Of a DNA stretch of 64,000 nucleotides, positions 1 through 13,172 are shown piece after piece. Where the stretch lies: the NCBI GenBank assembly GCA_013398615.1, contig VZSR01003282.1:6092901-6156900 (forward strand), read 5' to 3'. The notes beneath the pieces were generated by a model, which saw only the letters and a program-made list of their open reading frames with translations, did no database searches and was not told the origin of the DNA. The position numbers and the translations under genes were made by a program. Positions within the stretch are counted from its first letter, which is position 1. Each line of letters starts with the position of its first letter. The stretch is from Brachypodius melanocephalos. Its lineage: Eukaryota; Chordata; Aves; Passeriformes; Pycnonotidae.

Positions 1-1102
1 GGAAACATTACAAAAGGACTGTAAATCATTATAAACATCAATAACTCTTCTGTTGGCTTTTCATCTTTTACTCTGCAACCTATTTCAAACTATGCCTTAG
101 ATTTTCATCATGGTAGCAGGCCCATTTCTGAATTCCTCTAGTCAACACTTCAAATTCTGGTATATTAGTGAAAGCCTACAAAAATACTATTTTCTTATTT
201 TTCCAAAGGAACAAACCCCCCCAAACTAGGTACTGTTTCAATCTCAAAAAAATTTAATTAGCTTGACAAAAACCCACATGAGCTCTCAACGTCCATCTTT
301 CCTCAGAACTGAATGACCACCTCTCCAGCAAAACCCCTTCACACCCTGCTTTCTGCTGCTTCCTTCTTAACCAAAGTGAGACTTTTCACAAAAGCACAAT
401 TTAGAAGCTTTTCAGTAACAGCAAAGGCCCATTTATGCTTTGCTAAGCATGAACAAAACCAGTATTTTGATGGCCCTCACTCATGCATTGAACTAAAGCC
501 AGCAGTAGGGTTTTGCTCTGAAAATACAGACTGGTATAGAGGTAAAGTCAGGAAACTTGGATCTTGTTTAAATACTCTGGAGTAATTTTACATATTTTGT
601 TCAGCATGTAGGAACTTCTGTGTGTTCTATAATTTGAACAGATTAATTCAGACATACCTCAGGTATTACAGAGCTACCAGCAATTGGGACTAATATGCAG
701 GAATTCAGTTACAACACCAGAAATCATAGCTGTTTCCATTTTCAAAATATATGAAGCCAATAGATTAGGCTCCATACTAATCCCAATGTTTCTGTCTCCC
801 TAATTGCAGATAGCCCTTAAAGCAGTTTAAGAGTCCCTCAAGTGCACTGTTGGATTAAAAAGTTAAAAGAACTGACAAACCCCCTCTGTCTGTCCACAGA
901 TATCAACTTGCATAGTCCAGAAAAACAAAGCAACAAATTCTGCTCCTGATATTATCACCTCTATTAGATCAATATTCAACAACAAAAAAAAAAAAATTAA
1001 AACCACATGGTGTCCACATATTTAAAGAATACCAAACAGATTTTCTTTTGAACAACAAGTTACTTGAAATTGTTCCAGAAACTTCAGTAAGGTGATTTTT
1101 AC
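1..1102 (-). other. R3HDM1: R3HDM1 intron 3' of residue 101 (partial)
   Basis: This is intron sequence running off the left edge. I searched the minus strand for the next exon and saw none. An A-run of about 14 lies near 983-996. The 90-codon plus-strand frame at 313-585 shows no recognisable protein. Confidence 0.75.
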
Positions 1103-1192
1103 CTGGAGGTCCTGTGATATTTCAGCTGTGGGAGGTGGTAGATATTCTTCACATACAGCAAGGCTCCGAACTAACTTTAACTTTGTGTTTGA
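1103..1192 (-). CDS. R3HDM1: R3HDM1 third coding exon, 90 nt (residues 72-101)
   Basis: The exon encodes 30 residues, SNTKLKLVRSLAVCEEYLPP through TAEISQDLQ. The core KLKLVRSLAVCEE matches mammalian R3HDM1 as remembered, and the proline run (PPP) is also shared. The acceptor is TCCTTTAG before 1192 and the donor is CAG|GTAAAAAT at 1102/1101. Both junctions are phase 0. The next exon, which should continue towards the R3H domain, was not found between 1 and 1102, so the gene runs off the left edge of the window. Confidence 0.94.
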
Positions 1193-1639
1193 CTAAAGGA
1201 AAGTATGTAAAATTAAAATCTATGGCTTATAAAAGATAATATAAATATATCATAAGCCGTTATTTTTTTCATTCATTATATGAAAAACAAAATGGCTGAA
1301 AACTGCACTTTTAATGTTTTCAATAGAATAAATAATTCCCTTTAGGATGAAAATACCCAAGCAATTGCAGCTTTTGAAGGCACTACCAGCACAATAGAGC
1401 ACATCTAAAGAAAAGTAAATAAAATGTTGGGAAAGTGTTTCTCTCCGTAACAATAAAAAGCCACCAAAAATATAAAGGCAAATCACAAAAAGCAGACAAC
1501 TAGGCAAGACAAAAATCCAACAGAATAAAACAAAGCTATGATGCCAAAAAAGAAAACTAAAGGCACTTTCCACAAAGTAACAAAGCTGCACCAAGCATGA
1601 AGGGCTCCCTTCGCATGCCAGCACACCGGGCTACCGTAC
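1193..1639 (-). other. R3HDM1: R3HDM1 intron between the 42-nt and 90-nt exons
   Basis: This 447-bp intron is unusually short for this gene. It runs from the GTACGG donor to the TCCTTTAG acceptor. Minus-strand open frames here (for example 1250-1624) read through the intron and resemble no protein I know. Confidence 0.88.
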
Positions 1640-1681
1640 CTTGGACCTTTTGGCCGTCTGTCCAAAGGACTGCGCTGGCCG
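1640..1681 (-). CDS. R3HDM1: R3HDM1 second coding exon, 42 nt (residues 58-71)
   Basis: This small exon encodes 14 residues, RPAQSFGQTAKRSK, almost the same as the mammalian segment RPLQSFGQTGKRSK that I recall. The acceptor reads CCTGTCGCCAG before 1681 and the donor reads AAG|GTACGG at 1639/1638. Both ends are phase 0, so including or skipping this exon keeps the reading frame. An alternative CAG acceptor lies 7 nt inside the exon (CGGCCAG), but using it would break the frame. The basic KRSK stretch continues into the next exon as SNTKLKLVRS. It lies 447 nt upstream of the next exon. Confidence 0.93.
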
Positions 1682-4600
1682 CTGGCGACAGGCACAACAG
1701 AGAAGGGTTACATTAACTCAGAGGCACAAGATTGTTAATGCAAAAGTCTGTACAAGAGAAAGCTTTGACAGTTAGCACTGACACCGGCAGATCTGTGAAA
1801 GGAACAGCAGGTGCTCTGGGCTGATGGATTGGGCACCCTCCCACTGTTATCAGCCTTGTCCTTGATTTCCCTTCTTCGTTTATCAACAACAGATATCAGA
1901 GCACTTTTACAGGAACCAAGTATTATCCTTGTTCAGTGGCATCCAAGCAGTTTACTCTCTCAGCCAGCTCCTACACTTGCAATTCTTGTTTCCTAATTTC
2001 CTTGGCAACACGACATGGTTTTTATTAATTTTCTTCCTATTCCTGAAAGCTACCTGGAGAAATGATATTAAAAAAGGAAAGCATTGCCTCTACCAAGGGA
2101 ACAGATAACAGATTATGAACTATCATAAGCAACTTAAAATACATGGGTTTTTTTTCTTTCATCTCGAGACCTATACGAGTGTATTTTAAAATGGGCTACT
2201 GATTTTTTTTTCCTTTAATTTAGTAATTTACTATGACTTAATAGGCTTTTTCTCCTCCCAGAGCCATTTGAGTAACTTATTATGCAATAATTTGCTTTTT
2301 CCTCCAAAAGCCCTTCTTCTATTATAATTGTTCCTTTAAAAAAAAAACAACAGGCTTTTACTACAGTATGCAGAGCTGAAAGGTACTTTTGAATCAACAC
2401 AAGCATTTAATGATTTGTTAACTGCATAGTTAAAACTAACTCAACCCTCAGCACTGCCAGTAGCACAAGAATAGAAACATTTAGAGTGGCATCACCTCAT
2501 TTAAGTACTGTTTCCCTGGAGAACTAAAACCGGTGAGTAGACAAGCTTTTAACTTGTTTTAGTGAGCACAGCCTAATATTTGTAAGGAGAATATAACATC
2601 AGTAATGCAATTTCAAATGTTGGTTAATGGACAATCTTTCCTCCTTTAAAAAGGAAACTGAATAGAAACTGCACTGGAAAACTCCATGAATGCAGCTCTC
2701 CTCGCCTTAGCTCACAGGAGATGTCTATCAAGTGCCTGAACTTCTTAGCAGGACATACAACATTATTAAAAAGAAACCTCACCTACAGCAAAGAGCTCTA
2801 TCATGTAAAGGCAGAACTGCTTTTTCTCTCATTTTCCTCAAGTCCCACATGTCTTTTTTGGATGTTGCATCAGCTTAGCTGAGGAGCAGCAGAAGGGGAG
2901 CTCATTTAAGCTCATTTCACTATGTAACAGAATTTTAAATAGCTGCACTGAAAACTAACTGATCTCACCACCAGCTTTTTAAAGGAAGCTTGCTGAGATT
3001 TTGAGCAGCAAAGACAGTTCAAATGCTTCCATTCCTGGAACCATTCAGACTCTGAGTTTTGCTCTTTCCATACCTGGAAACACACAGAGACTTTGAGTTT
3101 TTCTGTTACGTGCAAAATTATGTTTTCCTTTCCATGATCTCCTCTGAAAGCATTCCTTGCACTCTGAAAGCTGGTGCTGCATATCCCTGACAAATTTCTG
3201 TTACACCAAGCCATTAAATTTCAAAAACTGGATGATTTCCCAAGCTCCTATCAATTACTCCAGCCTCAATCAGCTTAGGTGTGCTCAAATCAAGTATTGC
3301 AAATTTAAAGTCACATCAGGACTGTCAGTGGAGTCCTCAGTTCACTGTTGAGAGGCAAAAGAATCTATACTCAGGCAACTGTTTATCTTTTGCAAAGTTT
3401 TGCAAGCTTTGAAGCCAGTACATAAGCCAAAAGAATATATGGAAGCAAACACCCCAGATCCAGACTTGATAGGGCACGAGAGGGAATTCAACCCAGTCAT
3501 ACAGGACATCGAGCTACTGCTCACTAATTAGATACATCACACATATTTTAGTTATTTTTAAGAGTGATTCAAAAACAAAAGAGAAGAAATGGTTGCCGGA
3601 ACTAAACACCAATAATACTGGGGAGAGCTCGGGGGCCACTGTAGGAGGGAGGTTTTCCCTCACAGATGAGACAAGTATAACTCCACCCATCATATTCAAG
3701 CTTCTCATCTAGAAACAACTGCCCTGTCCAACACACCCCTGTGACAGGTGTGGATTCTTGGCTTTCCTGTGTGACTTTAAGGATGTCAAAACACAAAATC
3801 CCAGCCCTCAAAACCCCGCTGTGACTGTGAGCAGTAAGCACCACGCCCGTGTCAGGTGAGAAGCACTGGAATAAAGCTGGCAGGGCTGGACTGCAGGGAC
3901 AGCTCTGGTGAGCACAGCCCGATGGTGCAAGGTCTGGCCTGGAAGCACAAACCCAAAGTCCTCTGACACCACCAGCAATTGTACTCTTGGAGCTTGAAGA
4001 TGGGTGGGCACAATCCAATGATTCCTTTCTTGGACAAAACCACACTGACAGAGCATGACACCACTCCCACTGGAAGTAGGTAGACAAAGCACATCGTAGC
4101 TGTTAATGCACATTTTCTCTCTTTTCAGGCCATGAATTTTATGTCTGTCCTAATTTCTCTGCATTTACTAAGTTTTGCTCCTACAGAACATCTTTATGTT
4201 CCCCAATTTTGAAAAAGAATTTCTAGCTAATTTGGAATATGCAATCCTTGGTGACTGCAAATTAGGCAATATCTTTATATTTGCAGCTCTCAAAGACTTT
4301 TACTGCCTTAAGAAAACACTGTGTTAATGAAAGCCCTATTTATAGTCATATGGGCAGGATTTCAAGACAGCATTTAAAAGCAAGTATTCCAAATAATTGC
4401 ATAATGAAAATAATGATTAGGTTCTTGCCTTTGATAAAACCCCACCAACACAACTTTTAAGACCAACTACTATGCTACATTTCCTACTGCAAAATAAAAA
4501 GGGAAGTAAGATAGCATTTATCAAAAACATAAATAGCCAGGTTTTCTGTAGGAGTATTTGCCTACTTTATTTTTTCCTAAGTATCTCACCAGATCACATA

Positions 4601-7600
4601 TACTAAATGCAAAGTAAAGATCTGAAGCTGTTACATACCTTCCTCTATCATCACTTGGCTGTCTAAACAAGCTGGATAAAAACAGGTCAGGCACAAGATG
4701 GCAAACTCAGACGTGTGAAAGGTTTTGTGAGAAGGGGCTCTATTTCTGAAGTACCATTTGGGCATTTCTGAGGATAGGCACAACATGACAAACCTGAACA
4801 GAGTGCTCTAAGGACATTTGGTTTTTTACCCTTCTGCAAAATTAGGTCTCAATTTTAAATCCAGTCAAGTGCTGCAGCCCCAAGAACCATGGACTGCTTT
4901 GTAACGCTGAGGGAAAGAACAGTGTGGTCCATGGTTACTTGCTGTCCTGCATTAGTGACCAGTGACAGCAATTTTCCATGACACCATAGAGGATGACTGA
5001 TGGAAAAAGAGTTTCACCCTTGAACATGGAGGCAGCTCAAGAATAAGAGAATCTGCCCAATCATTTATCTGTTCTGAAGTATTACATCACATATTCTGGA
5101 CACAAAGACAGGTAAATCCTGACAAGACCAAAACAGCTGGGAAGGAGGCAAAGAAAGGCTTCAGAGAACTTCAGCTGTGAAACAGAGAGAAGCTCAAGGC
5201 TTGTGCTAGTATGGAAGGAAGATACTTGTAGGAAGAGAGATGTCAAGTTGCTAGGCAAAAAAATTATCTAATTGCCCCAAAGGACAAGGATATCTGCTTA
5301 ATTAGCATTAAAAAAAATCAGAATTATACTCACTTAATACAGCATTTGCCTTATCTTTATCATACAGTAGATGTGTACAACCCTGCACTCATGGCATGAG
5401 GCTTTTTTGGGTTTTAAAAAAGAAGTCTTCCTAATAATAAACGTAAGGGACTATCTTGCAGGATAAATCCAGGATCTTTAATTTGTTGTCAGTATTTCCT
5501 GCAGCTTTGTCCTTAGAGCAGATGACATCGCCCGTCTCATCACCCAGAGACAGAGGCAACACAGACCCTAATTCCAGCTAATTCTGTATTCATCTGTTGT
5601 CACCTGGCCCAGGTAAGATGAACAGGTGGGAGAGAGCAGTGACTGGTGAACCAAAATCCTTTTGATCACAAAACCCACCACAGAGCTGATGTGCACATGA
5701 CTTCTGTGAAAGTACTTTTCGTAACAGTGCCTCTTGTCCCCAGTGCCATTTAAATGACACTTGAACCTCACTGCAAATATGCAATTTAGAATGTTCTCTG
5801 TATCAGCAACACTACTTTTGCATTGCTTAAAGAAATTCAGAGTGCTGGTCATGTTCTCTAGTTAGGTATTTTCCTCATTCACATTGTACCTTCAACAGCA
5901 GACATAGCAGCCAATCAGTTATTAAAGAACAACCTCCAAATGATCCGGAATTTACAACCACAGTTACATTCCAAAATATAACCATCAGTTTCTGAACTGT
6001 GCAGTTCCAGAAACATGCCTGGATTCAACCCATGTCAAGTTTAGACAGAGGAAAAATCACAGCCTGTTTCTTCCTCGGCTGTAAAAAAGTCAAAAACGAA
6101 GTGATAACTGCACTGAGGAATGTGACTGTGGTTTATCAGTAGGTACCAAACCTATTCTGCCACCAGGGAGGAGAGCCAAACTCAACCCCCACATAACCCC
6201 CATGCCTACCCATCCTCTGATGCCCTCAATTAGTAAACACAAGTACACAACAAATTCCAGTAAGTTTCTGATAATCTTTTCTAACATTTCTCAGCAAATT
6301 CTTTGCTCTTTTTCCCACCACCACAGTAACTTTTAACCTGCGCTTAATGACCAGTACTATGTCCACTGAAATTTCATAAAATTGTTTAACCATCCATTAG
6401 TTAAAAACTTGCTGACTGCTACTGTTCCACATGGGCTTTTTACTATGGACAACCTCAAATTTTTGTTTTGTATTTTAGCAAAAAACATGTTTTAAATGAG
6501 GAATCTTCAAATATGAGACATACATATTTGCACTGGCAGCCTCCACAGTACAAGTGACATTAACTTCTGCTATTTCAGTTGTTGCAAGGGGCTTGTTCAC
6601 AGTAGCCAGGTTCCGTTTGGTAACTGTCTGTCTTCCTGCCACTCTGGAAGTCTGCATCCTCAGCCTCAGTTTTTAATGAAACTGGTCATTGTAACAGCAA
6701 TTCTCATGGAGACTCCTGCACACCACACTAAATGCACTGACAGCAGAGCTGTTTCTATCCAACAGCCTTCATTCACCATGCAGTGTCCAGTTCATTTTGT
6801 GGATGTGAGATAAAATCATTTCAGCCACCAGCTCTTGCTCCTGAACAAGCACCCAACCAAGCAAAGAACTCCCTGCCACCCCACAGCCTCTGGCAGCACT
6901 AGCAGGTTCATTCCTCTGCACTCTGACAAGAACCAAAGAAGTTGTTTACAGAAAGGCTTATTTCTTATGCCACTTGAGTCTCATAGAAATTTCCATACTA
7001 AAATTTGTTAAATGAGAAAATGTGAATGAGATTTTTCCGAATTACTGAACTGTATGAAAATAACTAAAGTGTAGATTAATTTTTAAGGCTGACTACTAGA
7101 ATATTCCATTAATTAAAGAAAACACCAGCTCAGCTATAATATCTCCCAGCTTTTCAGTAGCAGTTATTTCTTGTGTTACAGGAGAAGTATTTCATTTCAA
7201 GGATTTATTTTTTTCCATAAAATTATCTATTTACACTGATACCAGCCTTAATAAAGCCAGCAGATATTAAAGTGTAAAACTATTGTTATTGCAGTGGTCT
7301 ACAAGATTTATCTGGAAGCAATTTAACACAGCAGATAAAGCTTACTTCACTCAGTGGAATACTGAATTGTTAGTCTTGAACAAAACTACTCCCCAAAGAA
7401 CTTTTTACTCAAATCTCAATAACAAGAATCTAATAAGCTACTGTCCTGTTTTTGCAACCACAAGAGATCCCTCAGATCCCAATCAGGATTTCTATTAAAA
7501 AATTTGTTAGTATTAACCCATAGACAAAATTCCTATAGACAACTATAGCTTTTGCCAAACACAAACTTCTGTTTCCTTTTACAAATCTGGCCTGTTCTGT

Positions 7601-8660
7601 AGGCTGGGTCAGAAATTTTCAGTTGCTTTCCTGAACTCCTCCCCTCATGTGAGCTGCTTACAGTCCTCAGTGACCAGGTGGGCAGCCTCAGCCAGGAGTG
7701 AGCTCTCTTGTCCCACACTTAAATATCCGAGGTATTAAATCTGCTGCCACAAATTCCTAACCCTTCTTTATCAGTGTGTTCTCCACTGACACAAGGTATT
7801 TTCACACTATTTGCTTTGCCTCCTTCTCACTTGAAATGTGATGCCACTATTTCCTTACAGGAACTTCACTTCTCCCACCTGCAAAGGCCACCCATTTATA
7901 TCCCTCAGCTTTTCAGTGTGTGCACAAGGAATTGCCTCAGCTCTCCTACCCAAAAGCCAAAGCTGTCAAGCAGTGAAGATCAGAGAAGGGAAGGTGCAGG
8001 GAGTCTCTGCTGCCCACCAAGGCAGGATGATGCTCCCCAGCTTATTCTGCAGGGGGCTGGGGCAGTACCCAGACATGCTGATCTCAGGAGCTCTGGATCC
8101 CTCTGGCTCCTGGGGATTTGGATTACCTACAGCTGATGACTTCAGCTTATGCTGAACAGCTCTGCTGGAAAATCTACACCTGAGCCACCTGTGAAGTGCA
8201 ACAGCTCGAGAGTGCAACAGTCAACAGACAGGCCTGGCTGAGCTGCAGCACCTTGTTCAAAGCAGCAACACTCAGCACACATAGCCCAGCTCCAAATCTG
8301 GCAGGATTCAGCAGCAGCAAAAGCCAGCCTGAGTTTGCTCCTTGCTCTGCTACAATGAAAGACTCCACATATGCACTCAGGGAAACACCAGACAGGGGCA
8401 AATTCTCTGGTTCCCAGCAAAACCACTCATCTACTTCAAAGAACTAAAAATTACTGAGTCATGTTTACATGAGTATTAACAGAGGAGTGGAGCAAAGGAG
8501 GAGAAAGGAAGCAATAATCATATTTGCTTCCCTAAAACCAGCCAAGTTTTCCTGACTGTACCAAAGAAGCATATAAGAGGAGGAATAAGAGAATGGAAAA
8601 TGAGACACAAACTTATTCAACGTGATATACTAGTGAAAAATAAAGTGAAAAGCTTCTTAC
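1682..8660 (-). other. R3HDM1: R3HDM1 intron between residues 57 and 58
   Basis: This is about 7 kb of intron with no exon or repeat that I can name. Slightly GC-richer patches lie at about 3.6-4.1 kb and 7.6-8.4 kb. Their overlapping frames on both strands lack codon bias or recognisable motifs. Confidence 0.85.
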
Positions 8661-8831
8661 CGGCATATTGCTTTTGTTATCAGGACAATTTTCATCCTTT
8701 TCCACTTGAATCTCTTCTTGACTTCCTGATTTTTTTAGGTTTTCAACTGGCTCTGTATCTTTAAATTCAGCTTCTGAACCCTTCATTGCATCAGTTTCAT
8801 CTTTTACAGTAAGAATATCAGACATCCTCAT
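8661..8831 (-). CDS. R3HDM1: R3HDM1 first coding exon (residues 1-57)
   Basis: This exon encodes the first 57 residues, starting MRMSDILTVKDE and ending DNKSNMP. It is acidic and lysine-rich, hence probably disordered, as expected for the region before the R3H domain. The whole exon is 8661-8853 on the minus strand. The acceptor is TTTCTTGTAG just before 8853, and 22 nt of 5' UTR follow before the ATG at 8831. An in-frame TAA lies in that 22-nt leader, so translation cannot start further upstream in this frame. A second ATG is two codons later (8825). The donor is CCG|GTAAGAAG at 8660/8659, and the exon ends on a complete codon (phase 0). The first dozen residues match the mammalian protein closely from memory, while the rest is more diverged. 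The match was not checked by a search. Confidence 0.92.
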
Positions 8832-8853
8832 TAGAAAAGGTTATTTTAAAATT
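8832..8853 (-). other. R3HDM1: R3HDM1 5' UTR within first coding exon
   Basis: This 22-nt leader lies between the splice acceptor and the ATG. It contains TAA in frame with the ATG, four codons upstream, which fixes the start of the protein. The remaining 5' UTR must come from one or more upstream exons, at least one of them in the CpG island about 29 kb away. Confidence 0.85.
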
Positions 8854-9703
8854 CTACAAGAAATATGGAACCTTTAGGATAAAGAAAAAAGTGAATTATT
8901 GAGTAATTTAAAATTAATTAAAAAGCCACCCATACCTAAACAGCTACCCAAAATAAACACGATTTTGCTGCAAAAAGGATCCCTCCTCTGCTATGACACT
9001 TTTTCCTGTCTTGGATTAGAAGGAGTGATTTCTGTTCAACCACTTTTATTGGTGGCCTATAACAGCACATATCTGTACAAACAAGAATTAAGAGCTACAC
9101 TATTGGATAACACTCACAGGTTTCCTCTTCTACATTTTAAAAATAAACACCTGAACATTCAGATACTCCAAATCAAACTAGGCTCCAACAGAAACAAGGC
9201 AAGATTTTCTCAAAGGAAAAGAAAATTACATATAGATTTATTTTAAAAGGGTTGAAAGTAAATAGATGAATCATAATTCCCCAAGTGTGCAAACATTCAA
9301 AAATTTCATGAACTTTTAAAGTTTCCTTGTTGACAGGTAACAACTGAACAAGTTCTGAATATAGGAATTATCTTGCCTATAAACTGTAGCAAAACTAGTC
9401 TTAATAAGCATTCTCTCAAAAGCAATGAAGAAAGAAAACAATTTGGAGAACAGGATAATAACCATGATCACCAATTAAAATTTATAATAATGTAAAATAC
9501 TATATAAAGATAACTAATGATTAAACCTCAAATTTTCCATAGGCAATAAGAAAAACAACTCCTTGTCATTACTCAGCTACTGCAAGATGTAAACCCAAGG
9601 ATTTTCCATTTCCTGCAAGAAATAAAGGGTAAGATCTGAATGCCTGAACTCCTTCATAAGAAACAAATAATGTTATGGAAAAGCTTAGTGTTTGATTTAG
9701 TAC

Positions 9704-9912
9704 CTGATATGTCCTACAGTTTGGCGATTGTGGTCTCCCACAAAAATAAAATAGGATAATCCGAAGATCCTTTTCACAGTTGTCAGCCAAGATGTCAGTT
9801 GTGATGAACCATCTGGAATCTGGCAGGAGGAGTCCCATGTCCTTATCCCCAGTGTAGAGTCCTGGACAGAACTATTTGGTCTTGAATCAGCAAGAACATC
9901 CCTTTTGAATGC
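9704..9912 (-). other. Candidate unassigned exon in R3HDM1 intron 1
   Basis: This 209-nt minus-strand segment is open in one frame for 69 codons. It has exon-like borders: an acceptor TTTCCTCTGTTGATTTGCAG before 9912 and a donor ATCAG|GTACTAAAT at 9703/9702. I do not recognise the peptide (it begins AFKRDVLADSRP). If it were spliced to the first coding exon of R3HDM1, its open frame would meet the TAA just before the ATG, so it could only add 5' UTR or a short upstream frame. It could equally be chance open sequence with cryptic splice sites. Confidence 0.3.
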
Positions 9913-12900
9913 CTGCAAATCAACAGAGGAAATGCATTATACTTTTATTTGCTGTGGGAGGGGAGATGGAACATGACGACACCTAGCTTAAACCAGTCAT
10001 TTTAAGGAAAAAAAAAAAGAAAAAGAAAAAACAAAGAAAGAAGAAATCAGCATTTGTCATGTCCGTGCTGCTCGCTCTATATAGCAGCAGCAACAGTTTC
10101 ATTGGCCATCCAAGACATTTCTGCATTACAGGGTTAACAAGTAGTCATAATAAACATTTTGTTGGCATTCCTGAAACTCTGTTTCTATAAGCAAGCAGGT
10201 ATCTTCCCAAAGAGTCTGAAATATGCAGCCCAGTAGGTGTGGAGGAGTAACAGGCCATGAAAGCTGACAAATCACTGTCAGCAGAACAGCGTTTTTCTCT
10301 TTGTTGGAGTTAATCTACAAGCACAAACCAGAGGACATATTTTGGGCAACTGGAATTCCAGAAGACAGCTTTACTTTATTCAAGAAAGTAATTGCCCTGG
10401 AATGAGGATTTGCACATTTTTGCAAACTGATGATTTTCTATCTTCCCTCTTCTTCAGATTGGAGAAATAAGTAACAGCACCAGCCCCAAGGAAGCATTTG
10501 AAGTCCAGAGCTCTAAGAGCAAAGCCATTGGAGCCCTGAGAACACCTCGTGGTGCTCAGCTCCTCCCATGGTCCAGGAGCCTCCTAGTCCCTTGAAGGGG
10601 AGATTAAAGCCTGGCTACAGCCACTGCTCCAGAGCTGAAGAAACACAGTTTGGTAAGAGATGAGGTACTGCAGACATCTGGAATACTGAAATTTGCTGCA
10701 AAGCATGGAAAAGAAAGGTAAAAGATGGGCTGTGATTCAAGCTTGTAAGAGATCCTATTTACTGAATCTAGTGGAGGGGAAAGGATTACAGACAGAGTAA
10801 CAAACTGGAAAAAAAAAGATGCAAAAATGCAAGAAAGGATATCAAGGATTGTTCGGTTATTGAAGTGGTTTTTCCAGACAATCCAGATGCTGATATAAGA
10901 TTTATTAAGACGCTCAGAACATCTACAGTAAACAAAACTTTACTAGAGGTGTTGTTTCACTTTTTTGAAAGATGTGATTTGTACAGTATTTAGATAAATC
11001 TTTAAAAACATTAAAGGCTGAAGATGGCAACAAACAAAACCCAAAACATTTATGCCCAGTTGCAAATATGATGCTGCAAAGTGTAATTTAATTACTACTC
11101 CCTACACAAATCACAAACGTAGTAATGATAATTAACATCTCTATGTTTTTCTTTAATTCTATCAAATACACTAAGAGCTCCTCTCCCTTTGCAACACCAT
11201 TTTAAAAACATGTATCAGCACACTCAGTTACCAAAACACATTCTGCAAATATCCTTGCTTGCCTAGGTCAATCCAGGAAACTGATGCACAAGAAATCCTT
11301 TTATTTCTTATGACAAACTAAGTGCAAATTAGTTTATAACTTGTTCTGAACAGATTTTCCCCTGCAGATAGATTTAAAGCCTGCAGATTTGGTGCTATGT
11401 ATCCTACAGTCAAAGAGACAGAACTGAGGAAAAGCTGTGGAGTTCCAATTCACAGGAAAAATATCTCAATTTTGGGTTCACAGAATGGAGCTATTTTGAG
11501 TCAACTGGAATCACCATATGTGCATCCATGAGTAAATGCCAAACCCTGTGCTTCACACAAGCAGCAAAACACACAAAATAGAAAGATGAATCTTTGCTTA
11601 CCTGATTATTTTTTAATTATACCAGCCATAGATTCATTGAGATTTGTAATGCAACCTTGTGTTTGTGATCCATAACTGTGAGTCCAAGTATTTGGATAAC
11701 ATGCTCTCCCTGAAGTTTCCTCTAATTCAGCAGATTTTCATAGCTGAGATAATCTGGTTCTAGTTTCTAGACTTCTATAGACAATTTAAAAACGATTTAA
11801 GGAATTTTATGTGCTGCAGACTGAGTGCGGGAGCATACCACAGCCCATCTTTCTGAATTCAACCTCTTTCACCTTCCCATACAGTTGGATGTTAATATCT
11901 TGTGTCCCATGTAGGACAGGTAAAAGGAGAAAAAAAGCAGGAAGGCAGTCCTTAGAAGCTGCTCTGTCCTTTGGGGGAGAAAAAAAGGGTCTGGTAAGCA
12001 AATTGATAGCTGAAACAAAATCCCAGCACTGGCTTTAGACCAGACTGCAATACAGACCAACACAGTACTTGCAGTTTTTAATAGGAGGGACACAAATGAG
12101 GTTCTGCCCTAAAATTATCTAAACAGTTGAAAGGACTGTTAGAGGCAGAGGATTACCTGGGTTTGCAATTAAAACTTCCAACAGCTCACAACATGTCTCA
12201 TGAAAGAAACCTATCAGTTCTAGTATCTTTCATAGGTGACAAAAATAGACACCTACTTTAGCAGACAGGAAGTAAAAGGACTAGCATGTAAGAGTGGAGG
12301 ACAAAATGTCATAATGTCATACCTATGTTCTTCACCCTCAGGACTGCTGTCCCCATCTAAATACTCAGTACTGAAATGTACATTTTTCTTCATCATATTA
12401 GCAACATTATACACCAATAATCATCCTGAAGTCTGGTAATCCTCTTTTGGACAAGTGCTCACCACTTTGTCTATGCAATTACTCTCCCTTTTCAGAGGGA
12501 AAAGTGTTATTATCAGTTGTGAGATGGATGTCCAGTACTGCACAGACATGAGCTTTGCAGCCAGCAGATCAGAAAATCGGTCAGTGGTGTGCTCTTACTG
12601 CCTTCTTTTGCACAGCTTAGAGGATAAGTCATAAAAACCCCCAAGAGATCAAGCAAAATTATTCCCGAGTTTTATGATGGCAGCCTCTTGAATCTTGATA
12701 CATGAAAAACCACTGGGTCCCTCATTTCAGGTTCTGACTTGAAAATTACCACATGTAAACCCATTAAACTGGCTTGTAATGAGCAGAGATATTTCTGGGA
12801 ATAAGATCTACTCAACTTAATCCAATTTCCCTAAGAGGCATCAGGAGTTCCAACTCCTTCTTGGTGGCAATGTAGATGGAGACAGGAAGTTTTGCACTGT

Positions 12901-13148
12901 CCATGACAGAAGAAATCCATTCTTTTTCTTTTAAAAAGAAGGTAAAGGACAGAAGCTGATTTTTTTTTCTTTAACTGTTGATATCATTGTTGTCAAAAGA
13001 CCCCAGGAATGGCTGTCAAAATAAATTGTATCAATCAAATTCAGGGCAGAAAATTGGATTAGAAGGGTGGAGGGTGAAAAAGATCTACGAGCAAAATGGA
13101 CACAGTGTCCATGGAAAGGTAACATGAAAATTTATTTCTTAAACAAGC

Positions 13149-13172
13149 TTCTGTTGACTTAAGTCAACAGAA
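13149..13172. repeat. Perfect 24-bp palindrome
   Basis: Two 12-nt arms are exact reverse complements with no spacer, centred on CTTAAG at 13161. The inner 16 nt read GTTGACTTAAGTCAAC. Complementarity stops sharply on both sides (C against T). No flanking inverted repeat was seen, so it is not obviously a transposon centre. Confidence 0.9.

Noticed and set aside
3602..4113. Three overlapping minus-strand frames in a GC-richer patch
   Set aside because: They overlap in different frames, lack recognisable domains and sit inside an R3HDM1 intron with no matching mammalian exon that I recall.
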